Source: Snodgrassella alvi wkB2 (GTDB lineage: Bacteria; Pseudomonadota; Gammaproteobacteria; Burkholderiales; Neisseriaceae). Taken from it: 64,000 bases of DNA. A program made the translations under genes and the position numbers. The notes beneath the pieces are model-generated. The model was given only the letters and a program-made list of their open reading frames with translations, did not search any database and was not told where the DNA came from. The DNA lies in NCBI RefSeq assembly GCF_000600005.1, contig NZ_CP007446.1, forward strand, positions 558,001-622,000. Direction: 5' to 3'. This document shows positions 1 to 8,511 of this stretch, one piece after another (positions within the stretch are counted from its first letter, which is position 1; each line of letters starts with the position of its first letter).

Positions 1-1365
1 GTGCGATATTTGAGCAGGCAGATGATTAGTAAACACTTTGCCAAATTTGCCAGACCAGCACGTTACAAGGTTGCTTATGGTGGTCGCGGATCGGGTAAGT
101 CGTGGATGTTTGCTGAACTGGCAATTGAAATAGCCAGACGTACAAAGACAACTATCCCGTGTGTACGTGAATTGCAGCTATCAATTGCTGATTCAGTACA
201 CAAGCTACTCTCAAACACGATTTCCCGCCTTGGCTATGATGATGAATTTGAAGTACAGAAATCAACCATTATCCATAGAGGGACAGGCACAAACTTTATC
301 TTTTTCGGGATTAAGAATGATCCGGGGAAGATTAAATCACTTGAGGGTGCCGGCGTATGCTGGATAGAAGAGGCGGAGAGTATCACTCAGGAGATGTGGG
401 ATACCCTGATTCCTACAATCCGCACACCGGGCAGTGAGATATGGGTTTCTTACAATCCTAAGAACATGCTGGACGATACACACCAGCGATTTGTAATCCG
501 TCCCCCGGATAACGCAATTGTTATTAAAGCCAACTATTACGATAACCCGAACTTCCCCGAAGTGCTGCGAATAGAAATGGAAGCATGTAAGGAGCGGGAT
601 TATGAGCTGTACCGGCATATCTGGTTGGGTGAGCCGGTGGCAGACAGTGAGCTGGCTATTATTAAACCGGCATGGATTGAGGCGGCAACAAATGCGCATA
701 CCCGTCTGGATTTAACCGCAGCAGGTAAACGCATTTTAGGATTTGATGTGGCAGACGAGGGCGAAGATGCTAACGCAACAGTCGGGCGGCATGGCTCGAT
801 TGTGTTCTGTATGGATGAATGGCGCGGGCAGGATGTCATCTATTCCGCTGATAAAGTCTATCAGGACGCACTGGAGGCTGATATTGATAAGGTTATATAT
901 GACAGTATTGGTGTAGGTGCCGGCGTCAAGGCTCAGTTTGCGCGTAAAAAAGGCCGCATTCAGACCGTAGGATTTAATGCCGGCGGCAAGGTTTATAAGC
1001 CTGAATCGCCGTATATGCCGGCTAAAAAGAACAAAGATATGTTTGCCAATATCAAAGCACAGGCATGGTGGCATGTGCGCGACCGGTTTTACAAGACGTG
1101 GCGTGCAGTTGAGAAAGGCGATAACTACCCTGCGGATGAGCTGATCAGTCTGGATGGAAGTATCAGGGATATTGAATATCTCAAGGCTGAATTAAGCCGG
1201 CCGCAGGTAGCGTATGACGATAACGGGCGGGTACGGGTGGAAAGTAAAAAGGATATGAAAAAACGCGGCATTCCGTCACCTAACCGTGCTGATGCCTTAA
1301 TCATGGCTTTTGTTCCGGTATCTGCTGGTTTAAATATCAATCCTAATGTTCTGAGTGGTTTATGA
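1..1365 (+). CDS. Phage terminase large subunit (possibly 5'-partial)
   Basis: ATP-driven motor and nuclease that cuts and packages phage DNA into the prohead. The N-terminal ATPase shows Walker A GGRGSGKS at residues 27-34 and a Walker B-like VCWIEEAE near 119-126. The C-terminal RNase H-like nuclease starts around ILGFDVADEGED. The length fits PBSX/terminase_3-type large subunits. The frame is open to the window edge, so the true start may lie upstream; GTG at 1 and ATG at 22 are both possible. It overlaps the portal gene by ATGA. The small terminase is not in view. Confidence 0.93.
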   Translation: MRYLSRQMISKHFAKFARPARYKVAYGGRGSGKSWMFAELAIEIARRTKTTIPCVRELQLSIADSVHKLLSNTISRLGYDDEFEVQKSTIIHRGTGTNFIFFGIKNDPGKIKSLEGAGVCWIEEAESITQEMWDTLIPTIRTPGSEIWVSYNPKNMLDDTHQRFVIRPPDNAIVIKANYYDNPNFPEVLRIEMEACKERDYELYRHIWLGEPVADSELAIIKPAWIEAATNAHTRLDLTAAGKRILGFDVADEGEDANATVGRHGSIVFCMDEWRGQDVIYSADKVYQDALEADIDKVIYDSIGVGAGVKAQFARKKGRIQTVGFNAGGKVYKPESPYMPAKKNKDMFANIKAQAWWHVRDRFYKTWRAVEKGDNYPADELISLDGSIRDIEYLKAELSRPQVAYDDNGRVRVESKKDMKKRGIPSPNRADALIMAFVPVSAGLNINPNVLSGL

Positions 1366-2915
1366 TGAAATTCTGGAAACGCAACAAACTGAGAGAGCGT
1401 GAGCTGGCTGCGCAGGAAGAGGCTAACCGGCTTAAAAAGCTTGAGCTGGAAGCCAGGCATAAGCAAAGTATGGCCAATGAGCGGGCAATTGCCTTTATGC
1501 AAGAAATGCAATCAGCGAATACTCCACCACAAGGCTACCAAATGCCTGATATTCCTGCCGGTGTGGTACCGAAGGGCAGAAAGCCGGCTATTGCTCAGGA
1601 CAGCCTCACATCTTCATATGCTTTTGATATTAACGCGCCTCACTTTTACCCATGCTTTATCGGGTATCAGGCACTGGCCAGCATGTCACAGTCTACGGAT
1701 TACCGCTGCGTTTATGAAGCCACAGCGCAGGAAATGACCCGCACATGGGGCGAAGTCAAAGTTGCCAATGACAGCAATGATAAAGACTGCCGCGACAAAA
1801 TCAAAAGCATTGAAGCGCGTATGGATGCGCTGAATATTCGTGAGCTGATGCGCCACCATATTGAAAATGAAATGATTTTCGGGCGTTCGCAAATATTCAT
1901 TAATATCAAAGGGCATGAAAACCAAAAAGACATACCGCTGCTGATTGATAAGGCGGTACTGGGTAAAGGCTGCCTTAAAGGGCTTAAACTGATTGAGCCG
2001 ATCTGGACTACACCAAGTTTTTACAACGCCAGTGATGCAACTGCTGCGGATTTCTTTAAGCCGTCAAAATGGTTTGTTATGGGCGAAGAGGTGCATGCAG
2101 ACCGTTTGCTAACACTGGTTATGCGTCCGGTGACGGATATGCTTAAGCCTGCATATAACTTCAGTGGTATATCCATGCTGCAGCTTATGCAGCCGTATGT
2201 GGAAAGGTGGCAGCGCACAGTCGACAGCGTGTCTGAGCTGATTCATTCGTTTTCACTCACCGGCATTAAAACCGATATGAGCAACATTCTGGCCGGCGGT
2301 GATGATGGGGTTACTCAGTTACTGCGACGCTCCAAACTGTTTTCGCAGTTACGCGGCAATCAGAATCTGATGCTGCTGGATAACGATAATGAAGAGTTTT
2401 TCCAATTCAATACACCGCTATCCACACTGGACAACCTGCTGCAGAAATCACAGGAACAAATGGCCGCACCAAGCCGTACGCCACTGGTTAAATTACTCGG
2501 GATTACACCAAGCGGATTAAATGCCAGCAGTGACGGGGAGATTCAGGTTTATCACGAGTACATCTCCGGCATGCAGGAAGCGCATTTGCTGCCACAGCTT
2601 ACTGCCATTATCAAACTGATTCAGCTTGATCTGTTCGGGGAAATAGACCCGCAGATTGTGTTTGTGTTTAAACCGCTGGAGCAGTTGAATAAAGAGCAGG
2701 AAGCCAACACCGATAAAGTTAAGGCGGAAAGAGACAATGCACTGATTAGCGCCGGTGTGCTTTCTCAGGAAGAAGTACGCGCGCGTCTGGCTAAAGATGA
2801 AAGCGGCGATTACTCAGGCATTGATGTGGAAGACGTACCGGAACAGCCGCAGTGGGATTTTAATCATGGCAATAATCAGGAAGAAGCCTACAACACTGCC
2901 GGCACTATGGCCTAA
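1362..2915 (+). CDS. Phage portal protein, DUF1073 type
   Basis: Dodecameric portal through which DNA enters the capsid and to which the neck attaches. The protein has 517 residues. A charged, probably helical N-terminus (about 1-50) precedes the DUF1073-type core, with YRCVYEATAQEMTRTWGEV near 115-133 and the NASSDGEIQVYHEYISGMQE region near 390-410. The start overlaps the terminase stop (ATGA), indicating translational coupling. Family assignment is by the look of the core motifs and by position after the terminase. Confidence 0.88.
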   Translation: MMKFWKRNKLRERELAAQEEANRLKKLELEARHKQSMANERAIAFMQEMQSANTPPQGYQMPDIPAGVVPKGRKPAIAQDSLTSSYAFDINAPHFYPCFIGYQALASMSQSTDYRCVYEATAQEMTRTWGEVKVANDSNDKDCRDKIKSIEARMDALNIRELMRHHIENEMIFGRSQIFINIKGHENQKDIPLLIDKAVLGKGCLKGLKLIEPIWTTPSFYNASDATAADFFKPSKWFVMGEEVHADRLLTLVMRPVTDMLKPAYNFSGISMLQLMQPYVERWQRTVDSVSELIHSFSLTGIKTDMSNILAGGDDGVTQLLRRSKLFSQLRGNQNLMLLDNDNEEFFQFNTPLSTLDNLLQKSQEQMAAPSRTPLVKLLGITPSGLNASSDGEIQVYHEYISGMQEAHLLPQLTAIIKLIQLDLFGEIDPQIVFVFKPLEQLNKEQEANTDKVKAERDNALISAGVLSQEEVRARLAKDESGDYSGIDVEDVPEQPQWDFNHGNNQEEAYNTAGTMA

Positions 2916-3669
2916 TGCCGGTATAGAAAACAGCTACCGCAAAGCACTTATTAAACTGCTTAATCAGATTTCCGATGAAGTGAATCAGGTGCTGGTGACA
3001 GAATTTCGTAAACGTGCCGCTCAGGAAAAAGCTCAGATGGCTATGGACGGCATAGTCGACTGGGTTGCCCACGTGGTTGATTATCTGGCGTCTAAATGGT
3101 CAGACAATCTGGACAGGCTGGCGCCGGAAATTGCTGAGGCATTCGTCAGTAAAACCGTAACTAACTACGAAAGCCTGTTAAAAACACACATGCGTAAAGC
3201 CGGTTTTACTGTCCGGTTTCAGATAACACCATATCAGCGTGAAGCATTACAGGCGACAATTGAAACTAATGTCGGGGAGATTAAATCCATTGCTTCACAG
3301 TATCTGGAGCGGGTACAGAAGCAGGTATGGCAGTGTGTTACCAGCGGTTATGACCTTTCAGGACTGGCGACAGAACTTGAAAAAAATTACGACATCAGTA
3401 AACGCCGTGCTGAACTTATCGCAAGAGATCAGGGAGCAAAGGCGCATGCGGTCATTGAATGCGCCAAGCGGCAGGAGCTGGGTATCACCAAGGCAATCTG
3501 GTTGCATTCACACCGCAGCAAAAAGCCACGGCAATCACATTTACAGGCAAACGGTAAAGTATTTGATGTGAGCAAAGGAATGTATCTGGACGGCGAATGG
3601 GTACAGCCGGGCATGCTGATTAATTGCCGCTGCGGCAGTAAAAGCATTATAGACGGGATAGGACAATGA
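2866..3669 (+). CDS. Phage head morphogenesis protein (Mu gpF-like)
   Basis: Minor head protein needed for capsid assembly. The C-terminus holds the Mu F-type signature: His/Arg-rich SHRSKKPRQSH, then VQPGMLINCRCGS with the conserved Asn-Cys-Arg-Cys. A longer in-frame reading from 2755 runs deep inside the portal gene and its N-terminus looks like out-of-frame portal sequence, so ATG 2866 (267 residues) is preferred; the Shine-Dalgarno there is weak. It overlaps both the portal gene and the next gene, so it is part of one translationally coupled head operon. Confidence 0.82.
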   Translation: MAIIRKKPTTLPALWPNAGIENSYRKALIKLLNQISDEVNQVLVTEFRKRAAQEKAQMAMDGIVDWVAHVVDYLASKWSDNLDRLAPEIAEAFVSKTVTNYESLLKTHMRKAGFTVRFQITPYQREALQATIETNVGEIKSIASQYLERVQKQVWQCVTSGYDLSGLATELEKNYDISKRRAELIARDQGAKAHAVIECAKRQELGITKAIWLHSHRSKKPRQSHLQANGKVFDVSKGMYLDGEWVQPGMLINCRCGSKSIIDGIGQ

Positions 3670-4784
3670 CCGAAAAAACTCTGGCCATGGATAAATCCAT
3701 GCGTTCTTATGATGGTAACGGACATTTACTGGTTGAACGAACAATTATCAGTAAGGCTGCCGTTAATCCGTATTTCGGGCGGGAAATACCGGATTACGAA
3801 AGGCTGCAACTGCAACCGGACAAAATCTATTACCTGCTACGCGACAAGGGAGAGCTTGAAAAAGCTCTCCTTTCTTTTAACGGGGTGCAATTGCTGCTCA
3901 GGCATACGCCGGTCAGCGCAGAAGAGCCGCATAACGATATTACGGTAGGAACAGTAATTAACCCGCAGCTAGAGGGTAACGATGTTTATGCCAGCTTGCG
4001 TATTTTTGACAAAGAAGCCATTGCATTGATTGAAAACGAAAAGCTGAACGAACTGTCTGCCGGATATGCCTACACCGCAGATATGACTTCGGGCGAATTT
4101 GAGGGACAGAAATATGACGGAATTATGAGGAATATCCACGGCAATCATGTGGCTATGGTTGAACGCGGACGGATAGGAAGAGATGCAGTTATTGCAGATG
4201 GTTTACCAATCGGACTTATGGAGAATTCAATGAAGCTGAAACAAGGTGCAATTGAGGCTGTAGCAGAAGTGCTAAAGCCTCTTATGGGCATGGATGGCGA
4301 TATTACGCCGGATGTTGTCGAGGGAGTGATTAAAACGGTTGCAGACAATATGCTGGTACCCGCTGCCGGTGACGCAGAAGAGTCGGCAAAAGAAGCGGAA
4401 GACGAAGATAAAACAGAAAAAACCGTCGAAGATGAGGAATCTGATAACAAGGAACAAAAGGCAGAAGACGAAGAGCCGGACGATACAGAAAAATCCAAGC
4501 CGGCTATGGATGCCGATTCAATCCGTGCGGCAGCGGTAAAGGATGTTACTGAGCTTTTTGAAGCACGCGAACAGGTTAAGCCGCTGGTTGGTGTCGTGGC
4601 TATGGATAGTGCTGAGGCGGTTTATAAATATGCCTTACAGCAAAAAGGCATAAATACCAATGTGCACCCTAGCGCATACAAGGCAATGGTTGAAATGCTG
4701 ATTACAACGGCACCTAAAACTGGCGTGGCGATGGATAGCGCCGTTTTTACCGGTACTGATAAGTACACAGACCGATTCAAATAA
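3666..4784 (+). CDS. DUF2213 prohead protease / scaffold fusion
   Basis: Probable capsid maturation protease with a built-in scaffold. Residues 1-180 match the DUF2213 pattern; ELSAGY and GNHVAMVERGR resemble the Ser and His motifs of herpes-type S78 phage proteases. Residues about 230-280 are very acidic (Glu/Asp/Lys repeats between 4370 and 4500), as expected for a disordered scaffold, followed by a short folded C-terminus. ATGA overlap with the upstream gene. Protease activity is inferred from family and place, not from a proven catalytic triad. Confidence 0.78.
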   Translation: MTEKTLAMDKSMRSYDGNGHLLVERTIISKAAVNPYFGREIPDYERLQLQPDKIYYLLRDKGELEKALLSFNGVQLLLRHTPVSAEEPHNDITVGTVINPQLEGNDVYASLRIFDKEAIALIENEKLNELSAGYAYTADMTSGEFEGQKYDGIMRNIHGNHVAMVERGRIGRDAVIADGLPIGLMENSMKLKQGAIEAVAEVLKPLMGMDGDITPDVVEGVIKTVADNMLVPAAGDAEESAKEAEDEDKTEKTVEDEESDNKEQKAEDEEPDDTEKSKPAMDADSIRAAAVKDVTELFEAREQVKPLVGVVAMDSAEAVYKYALQQKGINTNVHPSAYKAMVEMLITTAPKTGVAMDSAVFTGTDKYTDRFK

Positions 4785-4795
4785 AGGATAAACAC

Positions 4796-5272
4796 ATGAG
4801 TTTTCAGAAGAATTTAAATAATGATTTACCGGTGGGTGTCGAGGGTGATTTTGCTTCGACTAATCCCTATCACACTATGCTAGTCGGAGAGGGCGAAGCC
4901 AAAGCTGGCGAAAACGGCGTAACTGTCGGCCGGTTTGCGTGGTTTGATCCAGAAACTGGGACAGCCAGTAATGTTAAATGCGCAAATGGCCTGATTGGTT
5001 TTATCCGGCGCGATAACACAGCTATGATTATCCAGTTTAATCAGGAAGCAAATATGCTGATACCGAAAGGATTCGGCGTAACGCTTTACGATGGCGGGGA
5101 TTTCTGGGCGCGCTTTGCTGCCGGTGCGCAGATCGGACAAAAAGTATTTGCTAGCATTGCGGACGGCAGTGTTATTGCAGCAACAGAAGCACCCGCTGAT
5201 ACAGAAGATACCGGCTTTATCGTCGCGTCGAAAGCTGAGGCTGGTGCGCTGGCAAAAATTACTAAATATTAA
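4796..5272 (+). CDS. Phage structural cement protein (gp24-like)
   Basis: A 158-residue capsid decoration protein that stabilises the shell. It has the typical layout: an N-terminal VGVEGDFASTNPYHTML stretch, then GEAKAGENGVTVGRFAWFD, small beta-rich modules, and a C-terminal SKAEAGALAKITKY. It lies between the protease/scaffold and the major capsid gene, the usual place of this family, with a clear AAGGATAA-type ribosome site before ATG 4796. Confidence 0.8.
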   Translation: MSFQKNLNNDLPVGVEGDFASTNPYHTMLVGEGEAKAGENGVTVGRFAWFDPETGTASNVKCANGLIGFIRRDNTAMIIQFNQEANMLIPKGFGVTLYDGGDFWARFAAGAQIGQKVFASIADGSVIAATEAPADTEDTGFIVASKAEAGALAKITKY

Positions 5273-5282
5273 GGATGAAAAT

Positions 5283-6281
5283 ATGCCAAGATTAAATTTT
5301 TCTGCACTGAGAGAACGGGCAGGTATTGTATATGCTGCCGGACAAGCACCGGTAGAACTTGATGAACGCAGCAGCATGCGGATTGCACAGGATTCTGAAC
5401 TGCAAACAATGCCTAATGCTGGGATTCCCTCACTTTTTACTACATATGTAGATCCACGGGTTATTGAGGTTCTGGTTACGCCGATGAACGCAGCCAAGGC
5501 GTTTAATGAGCGTAAGCTGGGCACATGGACAGATGAGACGGTTTCTGTACCGGTTGTTGAAAATGTCGGCAGTGTAACTACATACGGAGACTTTAACGAT
5601 AATGCATTAAGTGATGCCAACGTAAACTACCCATACCGGCAGACCTACCATTATCAGACCATTATCCGTATAGGTGAGCGAGAGATGGAAAAAGCAGGCC
5701 GTGCACGGCTGGACTGGGCGACACAGAAGCAGACATCTGCAGCATTGGCACTGAATAAGTTCCAGAACAAAAGTTATTTATTCGGTATTGAAGGGTTAGA
5801 GATTTTCGGCATGCTCAATGATCCGTCCCTTTTGCCGTCTATAGCCGGTAAACCTTGGGCAAAAATGGATGTTCAGGGTATTTATGATTCAATTCAGCGT
5901 CTGTATACGCAACTGGTAAGTCAGACAGGCGGCTTAATTGATGTGGATGCCAGTATGACCATGCTGTTATCTCCAACCATGAATGCAGCAATAACAGCTA
6001 CTAATATGTATGGCTTAAATGTTAGTGACATGATTAAGAAAAATTTCCCGAATCTGAAAATCGTCACTATTCCTGAATACAAGACAAAAGCCGGCGAAAT
6101 GGTACAGTTGGTTGTTGATGAATATGAGGCAATACCAACAGTGGAGCTGGGATTTACCGAAAAAATGCGTGTACATGCACTAATCCAGAAACAGTCTGGT
6201 TATGAGCAGAAACGGACACAGGGAACTGTGGGTGCCCTGATTTACCGCCCGATGTTTATTGCCAGCATGCTGGCTTCCTGA
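5283..6281 (+). CDS. Major capsid protein, DUF2184
   Basis: Main shell protein, 332 residues from ATG 5283, which sits 7 bases after an AAGGATG ribosome site. An upstream in-frame start at 5091 would overlap the cement gene and is rejected. Core features include GIPSLFTTYVDPRVIEVL, the YPYRQTYHYQTIIRIGEREMEKAG segment and a C-terminal IYRPMFIASMLAS, all in the style of DUF2184/HK97-fold capsids. A strong hairpin terminator follows directly, which would let this gene be expressed above the downstream tail genes. Confidence 0.88.
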   Translation: MPRLNFSALRERAGIVYAAGQAPVELDERSSMRIAQDSELQTMPNAGIPSLFTTYVDPRVIEVLVTPMNAAKAFNERKLGTWTDETVSVPVVENVGSVTTYGDFNDNALSDANVNYPYRQTYHYQTIIRIGEREMEKAGRARLDWATQKQTSAALALNKFQNKSYLFGIEGLEIFGMLNDPSLLPSIAGKPWAKMDVQGIYDSIQRLYTQLVSQTGGLIDVDASMTMLLSPTMNAAITATNMYGLNVSDMIKKNFPNLKIVTIPEYKTKAGEMVQLVVDEYEAIPTVELGFTEKMRVHALIQKQSGYEQKRTQGTVGALIYRPMFIASMLAS

Positions 6282-6298
6282 TGTGTTTATTTAAGACA

Positions 6299-6322
6299 AC
6301 CGCCCTGATGGGCGGTTTTTTA
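6299..6322 (+). terminator. Intrinsic terminator after capsid gene
   Basis: ACCGCCC-TGAT-GGGCGGT stem (7 bp) followed by a run of six T. It lies between the major capsid gene and the neck genes. Confidence 0.85.
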
Positions 6323-6336
6323 TTTCCGGAGTTTAT

Positions 6337-6660
6337 ATGGCAAAAGATACTGTAGTAGTAGGGTGCAAACTACCTAACGGGCTGTTATTACAGGTGGGTG
6401 AACAGGTACAAAGAATAAACGGATGTAATTCCTCGAAAATTATTTGTGGTTACGGACTTACCTATAATGTTCCCGCCGCTTTCTGGGCAAAATGGCTGGA
6501 AGAAAACAAGGATCGTGATCTGGTTAAAAACGGGCTGATTTTTGCTAATGCCAATGTGTCGTCCGCGAAAGACGAAGCCGCTGAAAAAAAAGATAACCAG
6601 TCAAACATGGAGCCGGTAGATCCGTCAAAAGAAACCAGCGTTCAACCGGCAGAAAAATAA
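6337..6660 (+). CDS. Small phage head-tail region protein, unknown function
   Basis: A 107-residue protein between the capsid and DUF4054 genes. The first 75 residues look folded (VGCKLPNGLLLQVGEQVQRING, then an AAFWAKWLEENKDRDLVKNGLIF motif). The last 30 residues are charged and probably disordered (DEAAEKKDNQSN). The position matches small connector-region proteins of related myoviruses, but I do not recognise a named family with certainty. Confidence 0.7.
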   Translation: MAKDTVVVGCKLPNGLLLQVGEQVQRINGCNSSKIICGYGLTYNVPAAFWAKWLEENKDRDLVKNGLIFANANVSSAKDEAAEKKDNQSNMEPVDPSKETSVQPAEK

Positions 6661-6669
6661 GGAGCAGCC

Positions 6670-7077
6670 ATGAGCGGCGTAGTCAGGTTTGATGCTTCCA
6701 GATTCAGGAAACTGTACCCGAAAATCATTGTAACTGATGATCAGCTTAGCATGTTTTTTGTTGAGGCCTGCATGCAGTGCAATAACACCGATAAAAGCAT
6801 TATTAAAAATCTTGATGAGCGTGAATTGATGCTGTTTCTGCTGGTGGCGCATATTGCTACCTTACAGCAGCGTATAGACAGCGGTAACGAGGCAGTCGGT
6901 CGTGTTGCCAGTGCTTCTGAGGGTAGTGTGTCTGTATCACTGGATAACGGACAGACTACCCATTCAGAAAAATGGTACCAGCAGACACCATACGGAGCGC
7001 GTTACTGGGCATTGATCAAACAATACCGCTCATTCTTTTATGTGCTCGGCAAGTTTCCTATGCCGGTTAGGCGTTAG
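6670..7077 (+). CDS. DUF4054 head-tail connector protein
   Basis: A 135-residue protein with the DUF4054 layout: an N-terminal VVRFDASRFRKLYP start, a helical middle (LDERELMLFLLVAHIATLQQR), and a C-terminal WYQQTPYGARYWALIKQYRSF signature. Such proteins act as adaptor-like neck components next to HK97 gp10-type proteins, which is the arrangement here. An AAGGAG ribosome site precedes ATG 6670. Confidence 0.82.
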   Translation: MSGVVRFDASRFRKLYPKIIVTDDQLSMFFVEACMQCNNTDKSIIKNLDERELMLFLLVAHIATLQQRIDSGNEAVGRVASASEGSVSVSLDNGQTTHSEKWYQQTPYGARYWALIKQYRSFFYVLGKFPMPVRR

Positions 7078-7078
7078 T

Positions 7079-7660
7079 ATGAAAAAAATCGGTGATTTAT
7101 CGGATGCATTGAAAAAATATGCAGCCGGCAAAAACAAAAAGGTGCGGGCAGGTATTTTTGAAAAAGCTACCTATGCACAAGCCGATGGCGAGCCGTTGCC
7201 TGTTGCACAGGTGGCGTTCTGGAATGAATACGGCGCACAGATTCAGGTTCCGGAACATCAGATAACCGTTTACCGGCTGGTTAGTGAAAAAACCGGAGAT
7301 TTCCGGCTTAACGGCCGTTTTGTCAAACAGTCTAAAGCCAATTTAGCCACTACTCATACCGTACCGGCGCACACAATCAACATTCCGGCGCGCTCATTCT
7401 TTCGTAAAACAGTACGGGTGAATAAGGGCAAATGGATTAGGGCTTTACCGGGTCTGGTTAACCAGCATGGCGCGGTTAAAGGACTGGAACTGGTTGGCAA
7501 GGCAATGAAAGGCGATCTGGTTGAATCAATCATGACATGGACAGACCCGCCTAACTCAAAAGCGACTATCGCCAGAAAAGGCAAAGACGCTCCATTGCGT
7601 GACACTATGCAGATGTCCAGATCGATCGGTGTAGAGGTATCAGATAATGATGAATCTTAG
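7079..7660 (+). CDS. HK97 gp10-like neck / tail-completion protein
   Basis: A 193-residue protein from ATG 7079, one base after the previous stop. It carries VAQVAFWNEYGAQ, then IPARSFFRKTVRVNKG, and near the C-terminus the ATIARKGKDAPLRDTMQMSRSI signature of gp10/virion-morphogenesis proteins. The 40-residue loop between the first two motifs is longer than in minimal gp10 proteins. Likely a head-tail joining component. Confidence 0.75.
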   Translation: MKKIGDLSDALKKYAAGKNKKVRAGIFEKATYAQADGEPLPVAQVAFWNEYGAQIQVPEHQITVYRLVSEKTGDFRLNGRFVKQSKANLATTHTVPAHTINIPARSFFRKTVRVNKGKWIRALPGLVNQHGAVKGLELVGKAMKGDLVESIMTWTDPPNSKATIARKGKDAPLRDTMQMSRSIGVEVSDNDES

Positions 7661-8027
7661 AGGAATGGCTAACAGCATTATTGCTGGGGTTAATCCCAAT
7701 CAGGAGGCAGTATTAAAAATCAATTCCGGCTCAGCAGTAGATGAATCCGGTGCCGTTGTGCCATGCTTTGAGGAAAAGCCTATAACTATTCAGTTACAAA
7801 GCATCTCCTCTGCCGACCTTGAGCACCTTAACCTGATTAACCAGCAAGGGCAGTTTATCTACGCCTATCTAACCGGTCAGATAGCTGCAATCCGTCGCTC
7901 ACAGGGCAAAGGTGCGGAACGGGTAATTTTTACCGCATACGGCGAAAATGAAACATCAGAATGGATGGTTAAACAGGTGCTGGAATCCTTTCCGGCTTGG
8001 TGCAAGGTGCTGCTATGGCGACAGTAA
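7647..8027 (+). CDS. Phage tail-completion-like protein, function unknown
   Basis: A 126-residue protein that overlaps its neighbours at both ends (14 and 13 bases), typical of tightly packed neck genes. Two adjacent ATGs (7647 and 7650) could start it. It contains ITIQLQSISSADLEHLNLINQ, a pattern seen in small collar or phage-hole proteins of sheathed-tail phages, and a C-terminal WMVKQVLESFPAWCKVLLWRQ. No catalytic motif is visible; the function rests on position only. Confidence 0.65.
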   Translation: MMNLRGMANSIIAGVNPNQEAVLKINSGSAVDESGAVVPCFEEKPITIQLQSISSADLEHLNLINQQGQFIYAYLTGQIAAIRRSQGKGAERVIFTAYGENETSEWMVKQVLESFPAWCKVLLWRQ

Positions 8028-8503
8028 CGCATAAACAGATTTACACAGAAGTCCGCGCATATCTGCTCGGGCTTTTTTTATGCCCGCCTGAATCAGTCAT
8101 ACAGGGTTACCAGAATGATGCACCTTTACCTGATCAGGCGATTGTTATGTCAATTCTGTTTGAGCAGGCACTGGATGTTTCCGCGCATTATTACGAGCCG
8201 GCAGACAATCAGACCTTTGTACAGCAGTCAGTTGAGATAACCATGCAGATTGATTTTTACGGGGCTGATTCAGGCGATAAAGCGCGCAAGCTGTGCAATC
8301 TCTGGAAAAGCCACTACACCACGGCGCGGCTTATATCCTGCCAGCCGCTTTACTGCAAAGACCCTGTACAGATGGCGTTTATCAATGAGCAGTCACGCTA
8401 TGAGCAACGCTGGATGGTTGAACTGCTTTTGCAATACAACCCTGAATTTTCGCATGAACAGACTTATCTGGACATGCCGGTTATAACTTTGAAAAACCCA
8501 TAG
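8015..8503 (+). CDS. Probable tail terminator protein (LIC_12616-like)
   Basis: A 162-residue protein from ATG 8015, preceded by an AAGGTG site; an in-frame start at 7997 is less likely. The segments QAIVMSILFEQALDVSAHYY, VEITMQIDFYGADSGDKAR and WMVELLLQYNPEFSHEQTY follow the pattern of the LIC_12616 family, which caps contractile tails. It lies directly before the sheath gene, consistent with that role. Confidence 0.7.
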   Translation: MATVTHKQIYTEVRAYLLGLFLCPPESVIQGYQNDAPLPDQAIVMSILFEQALDVSAHYYEPADNQTFVQQSVEITMQIDFYGADSGDKARKLCNLWKSHYTTARLISCQPLYCKDPVQMAFINEQSRYEQRWMVELLLQYNPEFSHEQTYLDMPVITLKNP

Positions 8504-8511
8504 GAAATATT

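Noticed and set aside
2755-2865. Longer N-terminus for the head morphogenesis gene
   Set aside because: The added residues come from the portal gene read in another frame and look unlike the family; ATG 2866 is a better start.
4145-4498. A 117-residue Ser-rich minus-strand reading frame
   Set aside because: It is the antisense of the acidic scaffold region; Glu and Asp codons read backwards give Ser and Phe runs.
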